DNA of 64,000 nt. Origin: CAIWHR01 sp963724975. GTDB taxonomy: Bacteria > Pseudomonadota > Gammaproteobacteria > Burkholderiales > Casimicrobiaceae. Of this stretch, positions 9,137-17,955 are shown piece by piece (positions within the stretch are counted from its first letter, which is position 1; each line of letters begins with the position of its first letter). The notes beneath the pieces were generated by a model that made no database searches, was not told the origin of the DNA, and saw only the letters and a list, made by a program, of their open reading frames with translations. The DNA lies in contig CAVRXB010000005.1 in assembly GCA_963724975.1 (NCBI GenBank), positions 1 through 64,000 of the forward strand, written 5' to 3'. The translations under genes and the position numbers were made by a program.

Positions 9137-10642
9137 TCAGGTCTCGCGCGTGACGCGCACGAGCTCGGCGAGCGAGGTCGTGCCATCGGCCAGCCAGCGC
9201 GCGCCGTCGCGACGCAGCGGCAGCATTCCATTGGCGAGCGCCGTCGCGCGCAACGCATGCTCCGGCGCGCGGTCGTGAATCTGGCGGCGAATCGCGTCGT
9301 CGACGATGAGGAGCTCGTAGACGCCGGTCCGGCCGCGATAGCCGGTCGCGTTGCACTGCTCGCAACCGGCCGGCGTCGAAAGCCGCGTCGTTGCCGGAAG
9401 GCCGATGTCGGCGAGCAGCGCCGCTTCACCGGCGGTGGGCAGCGCTGTCGCGCGACACGCCGGGCATAGCGTGCGCACCAGCCGTTGCGCGAGCACGCCG
9501 AGCAGGCTCGACGCGAGCAGATACGGCTCCACACCCATGTCGGCAAGGCGCGTCACCGCGCTCGATGCGTCGTTGGTGTGCAACGTCGCCAGCACAAGAT
9601 GGCCGGTGAGCGACGCCTGCACGGCGATCTGCGCGGTTTCGAGATCGCGGATCTCGCCGATCATGATGATGTCGGGATCCTGGCGCAGGATCGAGCGCAG
9701 CGCACGCGCGAAATCGAGCTCGATCTTCGGATTGGCTTGCGTCTGCGCGACGCCGTCGAGCGCGTATTCGATCGGATCCTCGACCGTCATCATGTTGAGC
9801 GTGCCGCGCGGAAGGCGCGAGAGTGCCGCGTACAGCGTGGTCGTCTTGCCCGACCCGGTCGGCCCCGTCACCAGCACGATGCCGTGCGGCTCGCGAATCA
9901 GCGCGTCAACCGCGGCTTGCGTCGCGTCGCTCATGCCGAGCAGCGCGAGGTCGAGCCGCGCCGCGTCCTTGTCAAGAAGGCGCAGCACGACGCGCTCCCC
10001 CGGCCCGGTGGGGAGCGTCGACACGCGAACGTCGACCTGCTTGTCGCCCAGCTTCAATGCGATGCGCCCGTCCTGCGGCAACCTTTTCTCGGCGATGTCG
10101 AGGCTCGCCATGATCTTCAGCCGCGAGACGAGCGCGGCGTGCAGCGCGCGCGGCGGTTCGATCACGTCATGCAGCACGCCGTCGACGCGAAAGCGCACCA
10201 CCGAGCGCCCTTCGTACGGCTCGAAATGGAGATCGGACGCGCGCTCGCGCAGCGCCTGCAACAACAGGGCGTTGATCATCCGGATCACGGGCGCCTGCGG
10301 GCCGCTGTCGAGGAGATCTTCCGCCGGCGGCAAATCCTGCATCAGCCGCGCGAGGTCGGTCTCACGCGAGAGGTCCTGCGACAACTGGGCAACACCGCCC
10401 GAGGCGACGTTATAGGCGCGCGCGAGTTCAGTGGCGAAGCGCTCGGCATCGACGGCACGCGGCGCGAGCGGCCGCTGCAACACCCGCTTCAGCTCGGCAA
10501 GACCCTCGATCGTCGCATCGGGACGCGTCAGCACGACGACTGCGTCGCCCTCGTCACCCAATGCCAGCACGCCCTGCGCCTTGGCGAAGGCATAGCTGAT
10601 CCGCTGCGTGTACGGAGCTGCGGGGGCGCTGGCCACAATCAT
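9137..10642 (-). CDS. gspE: Type II secretion ATPase GspE
   Basis: 501 residues. Visible features are an N-terminal GspE-N region, Walker A GPTGSGKTTT (about 261-270), the Asp box VEDPIEYALDG, Walker B DIIMIGEIRD, the His box TGHLVLATLHTND, and a zinc-binding tetracysteine motif CPAC...CEQC with GYRGRTGVYEL after it. It hydrolyses ATP in the cytoplasm to drive pseudopilus assembly. Start ATG 10642 lies 31 bases after the gspD stop. It is somewhat shorter at the N-terminus than many GspE proteins. Confidence 0.93.
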   Translation of the reverse strand: MIVASAPAAPYTQRISYAFAKAQGVLALGDEGDAVVVLTRPDATIEGLAELKRVLQRPLAPRAVDAERFATELARAYNVASGGVAQLSQDLSRETDLARLMQDLPPAEDLLDSGPQAPVIRMINALLLQALRERASDLHFEPYEGRSVVRFRVDGVLHDVIEPPRALHAALVSRLKIMASLDIAEKRLPQDGRIALKLGDKQVDVRVSTLPTGPGERVVLRLLDKDAARLDLALLGMSDATQAAVDALIREPHGIVLVTGPTGSGKTTTLYAALSRLPRGTLNMMTVEDPIEYALDGVAQTQANPKIELDFARALRSILRQDPDIIMIGEIRDLETAQIAVQASLTGHLVLATLHTNDASSAVTRLADMGVEPYLLASSLLGVLAQRLVRTLCPACRATALPTAGEAALLADIGLPATTRLSTPAGCEQCNATGYRGRTGVYELLIVDDAIRRQIHDRAPEHALRATALANGMLPLRRDGARWLADGTTSLAELVRVTRET

Positions 10643-10673
10643 CGGAGCAACGCGGCGGGATGCGTTGACGTTT

Positions 10674-12893
10674 TCAGGGTTTGACCGGCGGGGCCGGCGG
10701 CGACGGATCCGCCGGGCCCCAGTAACCTGTGCCTCCCGGAGGAGGGGGAGGAGGAGGAAGGGGCGGCACCGCGGCTGGAGTCCCCGGCATCACGCCTTCG
10801 GGCGGCAGCGTCGGCTGCGACGGATCGCGCCAGAACAGCCGTTCGGGCAACGGGTTCCGCTCCTGCTCGCCCATCAGATAATCGTAGCGCTCCGACGTAA
10901 TCGTGCGGCCGTCGGACGCGGTGCGCAGCACCGTCGGCTTCAGGAACACGAGCAGATTCGTCTTGACCCTGCGCCGCGCGTCATAGCGGAAGAGTGCCCC
11001 GGCGATCGGAATCTGACCGAGGAGCGGCACGCTGTCCTGTCCGTCGGTCAACTGATCGTCGATGAGCCCGCCCAGCACGATGATCTGGCTGTCGTCGATC
11101 ACCACCGAGGATTCGAGCACGCGCTTGTTCAGCACGACGCTCTGCGACGTCGACAGTGTGGGATCGATGCGCGAGACCTCCTGGTAGACGACGAGCCGCA
11201 CCGTGCCGCCCTCGGTGATCTGCGGCCTCACGCGCAGCATGAGGCCGATGTCCTTGCGTTCGAAGGTCTGGAACGGCGTCACCGTGGTCGTGCTGCCGGT
11301 CGTTGCGTAACTGCCGGTGAGGAGCGGGATGTTCTGGCCGACGAGGATTCGCGCCTCCTCGTTGTCGAGTGTCAGCAGCGTCGGCGTCGACAGGATGTTC
11401 GCGTTGACCTGTGTCTCGAGGGCGCGCGCGAGGAAGGCAAGGTTAGTGATCACGCCGAGCCCCGGGATCGACACGGTGCCCTTCATCACGCCGAGCGCGA
11501 GCCCCTGTCCGACCGTGCCTGGGTTCACGGCGACGTCGATGATGTTGTTGCCGCTGTTGCGCGGCGTGAAGTTTGTCCCACCGATCACACGCGTCTGCGT
11601 CGAGTTGTAGCCGGACAACGCTTGCCACTGGATGCCGAATTCCGCGGCCTTGTCGGCCGACACCTCGCAGATCAGTGCCTCGACGAAGACTTGAGCCCGG
11701 CGCACGTCGAGCTTCTCGATGATCGCACGCAGATTGTTGTAGATCGGCTCGGGCGCCATGATCACGAGCGCATTATTTGCGACGTCGGCCGTGATCGTCG
11801 CGCCGCCGGCGGCGAACGTCGACGCGCTGGACGGCGTGAACGGGGCCGCGGTCGCCGTCGCGGGTACCGCTGCGACCGGAGGCGCAGCGCCGATCATCCC
11901 GGCAGGCGGCTGTGGCGAAAGGCCGGTTCCTGCGGGAGCACTTGTGCCGCCTTCGGAACTGCCGGTCAGCATCGCGCGCAGCGTTTGCGCAACGCGGGCG
12001 GCATCCGCGTTCCTCAGATAGACGAGGAACATGTTGCCGCCCGGGCGGCCCGGCGTGTCGAGCTGTTCGATCAACTGGCGCAGCCGCGCGACGCGTCCCG
12101 GATTGTCGGCGCGAAGCAGGATGGCGTTGGAGCGCGGATCCGCGATCACGGTGACGCGCTGCTGCACGTCCGGTGGGGTTCCGGCCGCTCCCGCGGCAGC
12201 GGTATCCGCCACTAGCCTGTTGATGAGCGGAACGATGTCGATCGCCGACGCGTACCGCAACGGCACGACCACCGGCTCGCCTCCCTGTGGCTGGTCGAGT
12301 GACGCGATGATGCGGTCGAGCCTTTTGAGGTTGTCGGCGTAGTCCGTGATGATGAGCGCGTTGCCGTTGGGATACGCGGCGATCGTGTTGTTCGGCGAGA
12401 TGAGCGGCCGCAGCACGTTGACGAGTTGGGCGGCCGACTCGTATTTGAGCGTGATCACCTGCGTCACCAGCCGGTCGCCGCCGACGGTGACGCGCCCGGT
12501 CGTTATCGTCCCGGCCTGCTGCTTCGCGTCGGCTTCCGGCACGATCTTGACGACATCTTCGCCTTCGATCGCGGTGAATCCCTGCAGGCGCAGTGCCGAG
12601 AGCAGCGTCGGGTAGACGAGGCTGCGCGGAATCGGACGAGCCGAAATGATGTTGATGGTGCCCTTGACCCTGGGATCGACAATGAAGTTGTGGCCGGTGA
12701 TCTCGGCGACAGCCTTGATGACGGCGTCAATGTCCGCATTCACGAAGTTGAGCGTGACTGGCTCATCGGCAGCAACCGCCGCCGGCGACGCGATGACGAG
12801 TCCCGCCGCAATCGCAAAAAGTGCCAAACGCCAACGGCGGGACAGTGCCGCCGGGGACGTGGCGAACAGGCGACAGTGCAGTTTCGAAATCAA
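10674..12893 (-). CDS. gspD: Type II secretion outer-membrane secretin GspD
   Basis: 739 residues. Signal sequence LALFAIAAGLVIASPAAVAA, an N0 domain (VTLNFVNADIDAVIKAVAEI), repeated N1-N3 domains with QVITLKYESAAQLVNVLRPL and VVPLRYASAIDIVPLINRL, then the secretin core ending in VVIDDSQIIVLGGLI and TNLLVFLKPTVLR. A proline-rich tail (PPLPPPPPPPGG) follows, which is unusual. The first in-frame start is TTG 12893, with no ATG before the signal peptide. It begins an operon gspD-gspE-gspF; gspC and the pseudopilin genes are not here and must lie elsewhere. Confidence 0.92.
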   Translation of the reverse strand: MISKLHCRLFATSPAALSRRWRLALFAIAAGLVIASPAAVAADEPVTLNFVNADIDAVIKAVAEITGHNFIVDPRVKGTINIISARPIPRSLVYPTLLSALRLQGFTAIEGEDVVKIVPEADAKQQAGTITTGRVTVGGDRLVTQVITLKYESAAQLVNVLRPLISPNNTIAAYPNGNALIITDYADNLKRLDRIIASLDQPQGGEPVVVPLRYASAIDIVPLINRLVADTAAAGAAGTPPDVQQRVTVIADPRSNAILLRADNPGRVARLRQLIEQLDTPGRPGGNMFLVYLRNADAARVAQTLRAMLTGSSEGGTSAPAGTGLSPQPPAGMIGAAPPVAAVPATATAAPFTPSSASTFAAGGATITADVANNALVIMAPEPIYNNLRAIIEKLDVRRAQVFVEALICEVSADKAAEFGIQWQALSGYNSTQTRVIGGTNFTPRNSGNNIIDVAVNPGTVGQGLALGVMKGTVSIPGLGVITNLAFLARALETQVNANILSTPTLLTLDNEEARILVGQNIPLLTGSYATTGSTTTVTPFQTFERKDIGLMLRVRPQITEGGTVRLVVYQEVSRIDPTLSTSQSVVLNKRVLESSVVIDDSQIIVLGGLIDDQLTDGQDSVPLLGQIPIAGALFRYDARRRVKTNLLVFLKPTVLRTASDGRTITSERYDYLMGEQERNPLPERLFWRDPSQPTLPPEGVMPGTPAAVPPLPPPPPPPGGTGYWGPADPSPPAPPVKP

Positions 12894-12986
12894 CAGGATG
12901 CCGGCGACGGTTATGACCTTGTATTAAGTGTGCGCCTGCCTGGGCGCGGCGGCAAAATTGCGCGAATGGGCTTGTGCCGCCCAATT

Positions 12987-13017
12987 TTGACGGAGGGCGG
13001 TCGTTTTAGGGAATAAT
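12987..13017 (+). promoter_or_regulatory. Candidate sigma-70 promoter for the DUF6249/ECF sigma genes
   Basis: TTGACG at 12987-12992 and AATAAT at 13012-13017, 19 bases apart, which is one or two bases wider than ideal. It lies in the divergent gap between gspD and the membrane-protein gene, about 110 bases upstream of its ATG. Confidence 0.3.
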
Positions 13018-13128
13018 AGCACGCACCTCCCAAGGGCCCCGCCCGGCGATCCGCCCCCCGCGACCTTTGAATCCGTCGAGGCTGTTCGGCGCATCCAACC
13101 GGCAATACGACCGTCAGGGAGACCGAAC

Positions 13129-14079
13129 ATGCACCCCGCACCACTAATCGCTGCCAGACCCCCATCCGGCCTTGCCCGGCGGCTGGTTTTGGGCAGCGCC
13201 GTTCTTCTGGCGTTGGCGGTTGCCATGGTGCCGCGCTTCCCGGGGGTCCACGCCCAGGATGCCCGCCCACCCTCGCCGCCCGCCCCGCCCACAGCGCCCG
13301 CCCCGCCAGCCAAGGGGACGAATCCCTCGCTGACCGTGACTGACGGTAAAGGCCGCGCGGCGACAGTCGATATTCAGGTCGACAAAGGGAAAAGGACCGT
13401 CACGATCGAAAATTCGACAACGGTGAAATCCGGCGCCGAAAGCACCGCCGATGAGGACGTCGATGACAGTGGCCCCGTCCTCGGCGTCGGGCCGGGCAAG
13501 AAAGGCAAGCGCGTCCGCGTGGGAGTCTTCGGCGACGACCGCGAGTTCGATTCGTTCAACGACTTCGTGCACACCGAACCCGGGCTCGCCTTCATGGTCG
13601 TCTCGATCGTGGCGCTGGTTTTCTTGTCGCCGGTCCTCGCGATCGCGCTGATCCTCTGGTACCGGATGCGCAAGGCGCGCATGCTGAACGAGACGATGCT
13701 GAAGCTGGCGGAAAAAGGGGTCGTGCCTCCGGCCGAGGCGCTGGGAGCGCTCGCCGGCAACCCGTCGGCAGCGCTAACCGCGGCGCCTTCGGCCGCCCCG
13801 ATCTACGAGCAGGCGAAGCAGATCCGCCGCCGCGCCGCGTGGTCCGACCTGCGCAAGGGCGTGCTCCTCGGCGGATTGGGACTCGGCCTCGCCCTGTGGG
13901 GAGTGCTCGACGACGGCTCGCCGAACGGGCTCGGCCTCGTGCTGCTGTTCGTCGGAATCGGCTACATCGTGCTCTGGTGGTTCGAGGACCGCCAGGTGGC
14001 GCCGCACGGAAGCGGCGCGGGCCCGAACCCCAACCCTGGCCCGCCCTCATCGTCCGGCGGGACGGACGGCGTCGCATGA
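13129..14079 (+). CDS. Exported/membrane protein with DUF6249-like C-terminal domain
   Basis: 316 residues. Signal peptide (LVLGSAVLLALAVAMVP), a Pro/Ala-rich linker, a soluble part with VDIQVDKGKRTVTIENS, then a long membrane segment (LAFMVVSIVALVFLSPVLAI), a cytoplasmic helix RKARMLNETMLKLAEKGVVP, and two more segments near 265-300. The sequence from the membrane segment onward matches the DUF6249 type, which tends to occur next to ECF sigma factors. It ends 13 bases before the sigma gene, and the three genes probably form one unit. Function unknown. Confidence 0.7.
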   Translation: MHPAPLIAARPPSGLARRLVLGSAVLLALAVAMVPRFPGVHAQDARPPSPPAPPTAPAPPAKGTNPSLTVTDGKGRAATVDIQVDKGKRTVTIENSTTVKSGAESTADEDVDDSGPVLGVGPGKKGKRVRVGVFGDDREFDSFNDFVHTEPGLAFMVVSIVALVFLSPVLAIALILWYRMRKARMLNETMLKLAEKGVVPPAEALGALAGNPSAALTAAPSAAPIYEQAKQIRRRAAWSDLRKGVLLGGLGLGLALWGVLDDGSPNGLGLVLLFVGIGYIVLWWFEDRQVAPHGSGAGPNPNPGPPSSSGGTDGVA

Positions 14080-14092
14080 GTCGCACGAACGG

Positions 14093-14679
14093 ATGGCGCA
14101 ACCCGAGGTTACCGATGCTGCGCTCATCGCCCGCGTCGTCGTTCAGGACGACCGGCATGCCTTCTCCGAACTCGTCCGTCGGCACCAATCGGCGGTGCGG
14201 GCAACCTTGCGTCGAATGACCGCCGGAAATCACGCGCTCGCCGACGATCTCGCCCAAGACACGTTCATGCTCGCGTACCGCAATCTCAAGTCGTTTCGCC
14301 AGGAGGCCCGCTTCTCGACCTGGCTCTTCCGGATCGCGACGAATGCGTTTCTGGCCGACGCGCGCAAACGCAAGGAAGAGCTTTTGGGCGACCGCGACGC
14401 CGAAGTCGCCAGCGACGATGACGATGGCGAGTTCCCGCAGGACATGGCGAGCGATCACACGCGGGGCGCGACGCTCCGGCTCGACATGGAGCGCGCGCTT
14501 GCGGTCCTGTCCGATGGCGAACGCGCGGCAATCGTCCAGTGCTACCATAACGACCTGTCGCATGAAGAGGCCGCTTACGTGCTGAATTGTCCGGTCGGAA
14601 CCGTCAAGACGCACATCCTCCGGGCGAAAGCGAAGCTCAAGTCGCGCTTGCGGCGTGGGGACCGGAGCAGCTGCAATGA
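14093..14679 (+). CDS. ECF-family RNA polymerase sigma factor (one frameshift near 14648)
   Basis: About 195 residues. Region 2 (HAFSELVRRHQSAVRATLRR, LADDLAQDTFMLAYRNLKSF) and region 4 (LSDGERAAIVQCYHNDLSHE, EAAYVLNCPVGTVKTHILRA) are both complete. Near 14648 one base is missing. With it restored, the end reads LAAWGPEQLQ followed by TGA at 14677-14679, overlapping the ATG of the next gene as ATGA. Without it the frame runs on to 15058 as low-complexity Arg-rich sequence. ECF sigma factors direct a small stress regulon and are usually held by an anti-sigma factor. Confidence 0.82.
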
Positions 14680-15041
14680 ACGAACCCTTGTCTTCTACTC
14701 ACCAACCCGCCGACGACTGGCTCGACGCCGCATTGCGGGCCGACGCCTTCGATCATCGCGGCGATTATCTTGCCGACGATGGCTTCACCGCACGCGTGAT
14801 GTCGGCGCTGCCGGTGCCCGCAACGCTGCCGGCATGGCGCAAGCGCGCCGTGATCGGGATGTGGACTGTGGCAAGCGTGGGCATCGCCGTCGCGCTGCCC
14901 GGCGCCTACACCGATGTCGCACGCGAATTCCTGCGCGTCGCCGTGGGTCATCCGGTGTCGCTCGCGCAGATCGCCACCGGAATCGTCGTCCTCGGGATTG
15001 GCAGCTGGACCGCCGCTGTCTGGGCGCTGCGCCGCGGCTGA
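14676..15041 (+). CDS. Small single-operon membrane protein, possible anti-sigma factor
   Basis: 121 residues from ATG 14676, overlapping the sigma stop. The N-terminal half is soluble (DDWLDAALRADAFDHRGDYL, DDGFTARVMSALPVP) and the C-terminal half has two hydrophobic segments (VIGMWTVASVGIAVALPGAY, IATGIVVLGIGSWTAAVWAL). Translational coupling to an ECF sigma factor and this soluble-then-membrane layout suggest a regulator of that sigma factor. No zinc anti-sigma motif (HxxxCxxC) is present, so the role is inferred from context only. Confidence 0.6.
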   Translation: MNEPLSSTHQPADDWLDAALRADAFDHRGDYLADDGFTARVMSALPVPATLPAWRKRAVIGMWTVASVGIAVALPGAYTDVAREFLRVAVGHPVSLAQIATGIVVLGIGSWTAAVWALRRG

Positions 15042-15067
15042 CGCGTCGCGCGAGCTGACAAAAGCAA

Positions 15068-15089
15068 ACGGCCGCCCGCGGGCGGCCGT
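15068..15089. terminator. 22-bp perfect palindrome, bidirectional terminator
   Basis: ACGGCCGCCC followed by GC and GGGCGGCCGT is an exact 22-base palindrome between the convergent sigma/anti-sigma and tonB transcripts. It is flanked by AAAAGCAA on the left and CCTGTTT on the right, so either strand gives a GC stem followed by a pyrimidine-rich tail. Confidence 0.7.
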
Positions 15090-15110
15090 CCTGTTTCTCG
15101 CGGGCGTCCG

Positions 15111-15753
15111 TTATTGAAGCTTGAAGCCGATTTCGATTTCGGCGATGTACTTCTCGCCTTCCGCCTCGAAACTTCCACGACTTGAGAGCTTCGATGACCG
15201 CCCGGTCGAACGCCTTCGGCGGATCGGCCGATACGATGGTCACTTCCGTCACGTTCCCCTTTCCATCGATCGCGAGGCGCGCGACGACGGTCCCCTTTTC
15301 GATTTTGTCCTTGATGGCGGCCTTCGGAAATTCCGGATAGTCGCCACTCAACCGCTTGACGCCGCGCCGAATGGCAGGCTTGGGCGGCGCCGGCGGCGGC
15401 GGCGCAACGACGGGCGGCGCGATCACGTGCGGCTCGGCGGGAACCACCGCCGAAGGCGCCGTGATGACCGGTTCCGTCGTCTGCGTCGGCACCGGAACGT
15501 CCGGCGGCGGCACGTAAGGCTGTTGCGGCGCCGGCTTGGGCTGCTCGACGATCTTCTTCGGCGGCGGCGGCGGTGGCGGCGGAAGCTTCAGCTCCTCGAT
15601 GATCGTCGCGCTAAGCGGCTTCTTGATTATCTCGACCGCATGCCGGGCGAGCCCCGTCATCAGTGCGTAGATGACGAGTGCGTGCACCAGCACCACGAAC
15701 GCAATGCCGATGGCATGGCGGCCCGGGTCTCGCTGCTGTCTTGCGTAATCCAT
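15111..15753 (-). CDS. tonB: Energy transducer TonB (one frameshift near 15173)
   Basis: About 213 residues from ATG 15753 (AGGAG 10 bases upstream). Layout: short cytoplasmic start, one membrane anchor (IGIAFVVLVHALVIYALMTG), a periplasmic Pro-rich spacer (LPPPPPPPPKK, PVVAPPPPAPPKP) and the C-terminal TonB domain (YPEFPKAAIKDKIEKGTVVA, AFDRAVIEALKSWKF). Near 15173 an extra base in a TTT run changes frame. The normal end EAEGEKYIAEIEIGFKLQ and a TAA at 15111-15113 appear in the next frame. Last gene of exbB-exbD-exbD-tonB, powering TonB-dependent receptors such as the two in this window. Confidence 0.85.
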
Positions 15754-15793
15754 GAGCGTATGACTCCTGTGTCCGCGAGAAGGTGCCCGAAGG

Positions 15794-16222
15794 CTAATCC
15801 TCGATGAACTGCTCGCTGCCGACAATGCCGATCTTGGTGAGCCCGAGGCGCTGCGACGATGCCATCACGGCCGCCACGATCTCGTATCGGGCGTGCTTGT
15901 CCGGGCGCAGGTGCAACTCGGGCTGCACAGACTGCGCGGCAGCCGCGGCGAGCCTCTCCTCCAGCGCTTCCCGGCTTGGCAGCACTTCGCCATTCCAGTA
16001 AACGGCGCTCGACGGATCGATATCGATCTTGACGACTTCGGGCAGCTTGAGCGGAGGCGGCGGATTGCCGGTCGGCATGTTGAGGTTCACCGAGTGGAGC
16101 TGAATCGGAATCGTGATGATCAGCATGACGAGCAGCACCAGCATCACGTCGATAAGCGGCGTCGTGTTGATGTCGATCATGACATCGGGCTCGCCGCCGG
16201 TCTTGCCCACGTTCATTGCCAT
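15794..16222 (-). CDS. exbD: ExbD-family biopolymer transport protein (second copy)
   Basis: 142 residues. One N-terminal membrane helix directly after the conserved INTTPLIDVMLVLLVMLIIT, with the essential Asp of the TolR/ExbD helix at TPLID. The periplasmic part ends HARYEIVAAVMASSQRLGLT and IGIVGSEQF. It lies 31 bases after the first exbD. Together with ExbB it makes the proton-driven motor for TonB. Confidence 0.9.
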   Translation of the reverse strand: MAMNVGKTGGEPDVMIDINTTPLIDVMLVLLVMLIITIPIQLHSVNLNMPTGNPPPPLKLPEVVKIDIDPSSAVYWNGEVLPSREALEERLAAAAAQSVQPELHLRPDKHARYEIVAAVMASSQRLGLTKIGIVGSEQFIED

Positions 16223-16252
16223 CGCAATTTCCTTTCGCTCGTCCTTACAGCG

Positions 16253-16684
16253 TCAGCTGCCGCGGGCCGGAGGCTCGGTGATGAAGCCCACCTTGGCGAT
16301 GCCCGCGCGCTGGCACGCATAGATGATCCGGCCCACGCCTGTGTATTCCGCGCGACCGTCGCCCCGGATCTGCACCTCGGGCTGCGGCACGAGGACGGCG
16401 ATCTTCTTCAGCCGATCGATCAATGCAACCGTGCTCTGGATCTTGAGATCGTTCCAGTAGATGCTGCCCGCCTGGTCGACCGACAGCACGATGTTTTCAG
16501 GTTTCGTCTCACGGACTTCGTTGCGCTCCTTCGGCAGCTCGACCGGGACCGACGTCACGACGACCGGAATGGTAATCAGGAAGATGATCAGCAGCACCAG
16601 CATGATGTCGACGAGCGGCGTCGTGTTGATCGTCGAGATGACTTCATCGTCATCGCCGCTCGAGGAGCCGACGTTCATGCTCAT
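16253..16684 (-). CDS. exbD: ExbD-family biopolymer transport protein (first copy)
   Basis: 143 residues, with the same layout as its neighbour: INTTPLVDIMLVLLIIFLIT with the conserved Asp, then a periplasmic domain ending RAEYTGVGRIIYACQRAGIA. It starts with ATG 16684, three bases after exbB ends. The two ExbD proteins differ enough in the periplasmic part (PVELPKERNEVRETKPEN here, NMPTGNPPPPLKLPE there) to suggest separate roles or mixed complexes. Confidence 0.9.
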   Translation of the reverse strand: MSMNVGSSSGDDDEVISTINTTPLVDIMLVLLIIFLITIPVVVTSVPVELPKERNEVRETKPENIVLSVDQAGSIYWNDLKIQSTVALIDRLKKIAVLVPQPEVQIRGDGRAEYTGVGRIIYACQRAGIAKVGFITEPPARGS

Positions 16685-16687
16685 CGC

Positions 16688-17548
16688 TTATCCCCTTGCC
16701 GGGACGGCCGGGGCTTTCGGCCCGGCCAACAGGACCGCGTGCAGGTCGGCGCCGAAGCTTTTGACATTGTCCATCGCCGACTTGTTACGGCGAACGAGCC
16801 AGTTGTATCCGAGCACTGCCGGAACGGCCACTGCGAGACCGATCGCGGTCATGATCAGCGCTTCGCCCACGGGCCCCGCGACCTTGTCGATCGACGCCTG
16901 GCCCGCGATGCCGATCTGGGTCAGCGCGTTGACGATCCCCCAGACGGTGCCGAACAGCCCGACGAACGGTGCTGTCGAGCCCACGGTTGCGAGAAAGGCG
17001 AGGCCGTCTTGCGAACGGCTCTGGACGTTGTCGATCGCACGCTGAATCGACATCGTGATCCATTCGTTCATATCGACGTTGGTAAGCAGGCCGCCGTGCT
17101 TGTGCGTCGCCTCTATCCCGGTTTCGGCGAGGAAGCGGAAGGGACTCGTCTTCTTCAACCCTTCGGCGCCCTTCTGCACGGAGGGCGCGCTCCAGAATGT
17201 CTTTTCCGCCGCTCGCGCGTGCTTGCCCATCTTGTACTGCTCGTAGACCTTGGTAATGATGATGTACCAGCTGCCCATCGACATGATGGCGAGAATCGCA
17301 AGGGTGACGCGGGCGACAATGTCGCTCCCTTTGAGCAGCGCTTCCAGCCCGTACGGGTTGTCCACGAGCTCCGTGGTCTTGGTGGTGGCCTTCGGCGCCG
17401 CAGTAGCAGCCGGCGCCGCGGGTGGCGCGGTTGCGGCAGGTGCGGCCGGTGGCGGCGTTTGCGCTTGCGTGGCGAGCGGGACGACCGCGGTAGACGCGGC
17501 AACGAACAGCGCCGCGGCCAGCGCGGCCATACGGGTCGTCTTCAGCAT
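16688..17548 (-). CDS. exbB: ExbB-family proton channel protein
   Basis: 286 residues from ATG 17548, preferred over ATG 17563 because GGAG sits 5 bases before it. A signal-like start and an Ala/Pro-rich stretch (residues 30-60) precede the MotA/TolQ/ExbB domain: first helix IVARVTLAILAIMSMGSWYI, then LAFLATVGSTAPFVGLFGTV with GIVNALTQIG, and the last helix LIMTAIGLAVAVPAVLGYN. The long N-terminal extension is typical of betaproteobacterial ExbB copies. Leads the exbB-exbD-exbD-tonB operon. Confidence 0.91.
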   Translation of the reverse strand: MLKTTRMAALAAALFVAASTAVVPLATQAQTPPPAAPAATAPPAAPAATAAPKATTKTTELVDNPYGLEALLKGSDIVARVTLAILAIMSMGSWYIIITKVYEQYKMGKHARAAEKTFWSAPSVQKGAEGLKKTSPFRFLAETGIEATHKHGGLLTNVDMNEWITMSIQRAIDNVQSRSQDGLAFLATVGSTAPFVGLFGTVWGIVNALTQIGIAGQASIDKVAGPVGEALIMTAIGLAVAVPAVLGYNWLVRRNKSAMDNVKSFGADLHAVLLAGPKAPAVPARG

Positions 17549-17955
17549 GGGGTCTCCAGACATATTAGGGTGCGATCAGAATGAATGGACGGGGCGCGAA
17601 GCTGCGTGGCGACGCATGCTGCAATCGCAACCCTTGCCTTCAGCGAAGGGCGCTGCGCGGCAGGAGCCTTTGCCCGGTGCAGGGGGCTGATGCTAATGGC
17701 GTCCACGGGAAAAAGCAAAACCATTCGGCCTTGTCATGCGAGGGTTCGCTGAACGTGGACGTCGGCTTCGCGCCGGGAACGTTCGCGTGAGGCCAAAACA
17801 ACGACCCCGTAAGCGTCACGGGGCCGAGGGCCAACAAAAAAAGCCTGCTATTATGCCCGCGTTGAGAGCGTAGTGTCCAGAGCAACATTAGAGTTGCCGC
17901 TCCAATCGCCGGCCCCGGGGCCGCAAGCCACCGCAAACCACTTCAGGGATCAACG
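17549..17955. other. Divergent intergenic region with hairpin, no gene seen
   Basis: No supported gene. It holds the promoters of exbB (minus) and the next gene (plus). A hairpin, CCCCGT 17805-17810 with ACGGGG 17818-17823, is followed on the minus strand by TCGTTGTTTT, like a weak terminator, although no minus-strand transcript is expected to enter from the right. An A-run at 17835-17842 and TATTAT at 17849-17854 could be part of the plus-strand promoter. Confidence 0.35.

Noticed and set aside
10608..12215. 535-codon plus-strand frame
   Set aside because: Antisense of gspD; Arg/His-rich with no domain.
14679..15058. Sigma factor reading on to 15058
   Set aside because: The last 125 codons are Arg-rich frame-shift sequence overlapping the partner gene; the natural stop is at 14679.
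15893..17584. 563-codon plus-strand frame
   Set aside because: Antisense of exbD and exbB.
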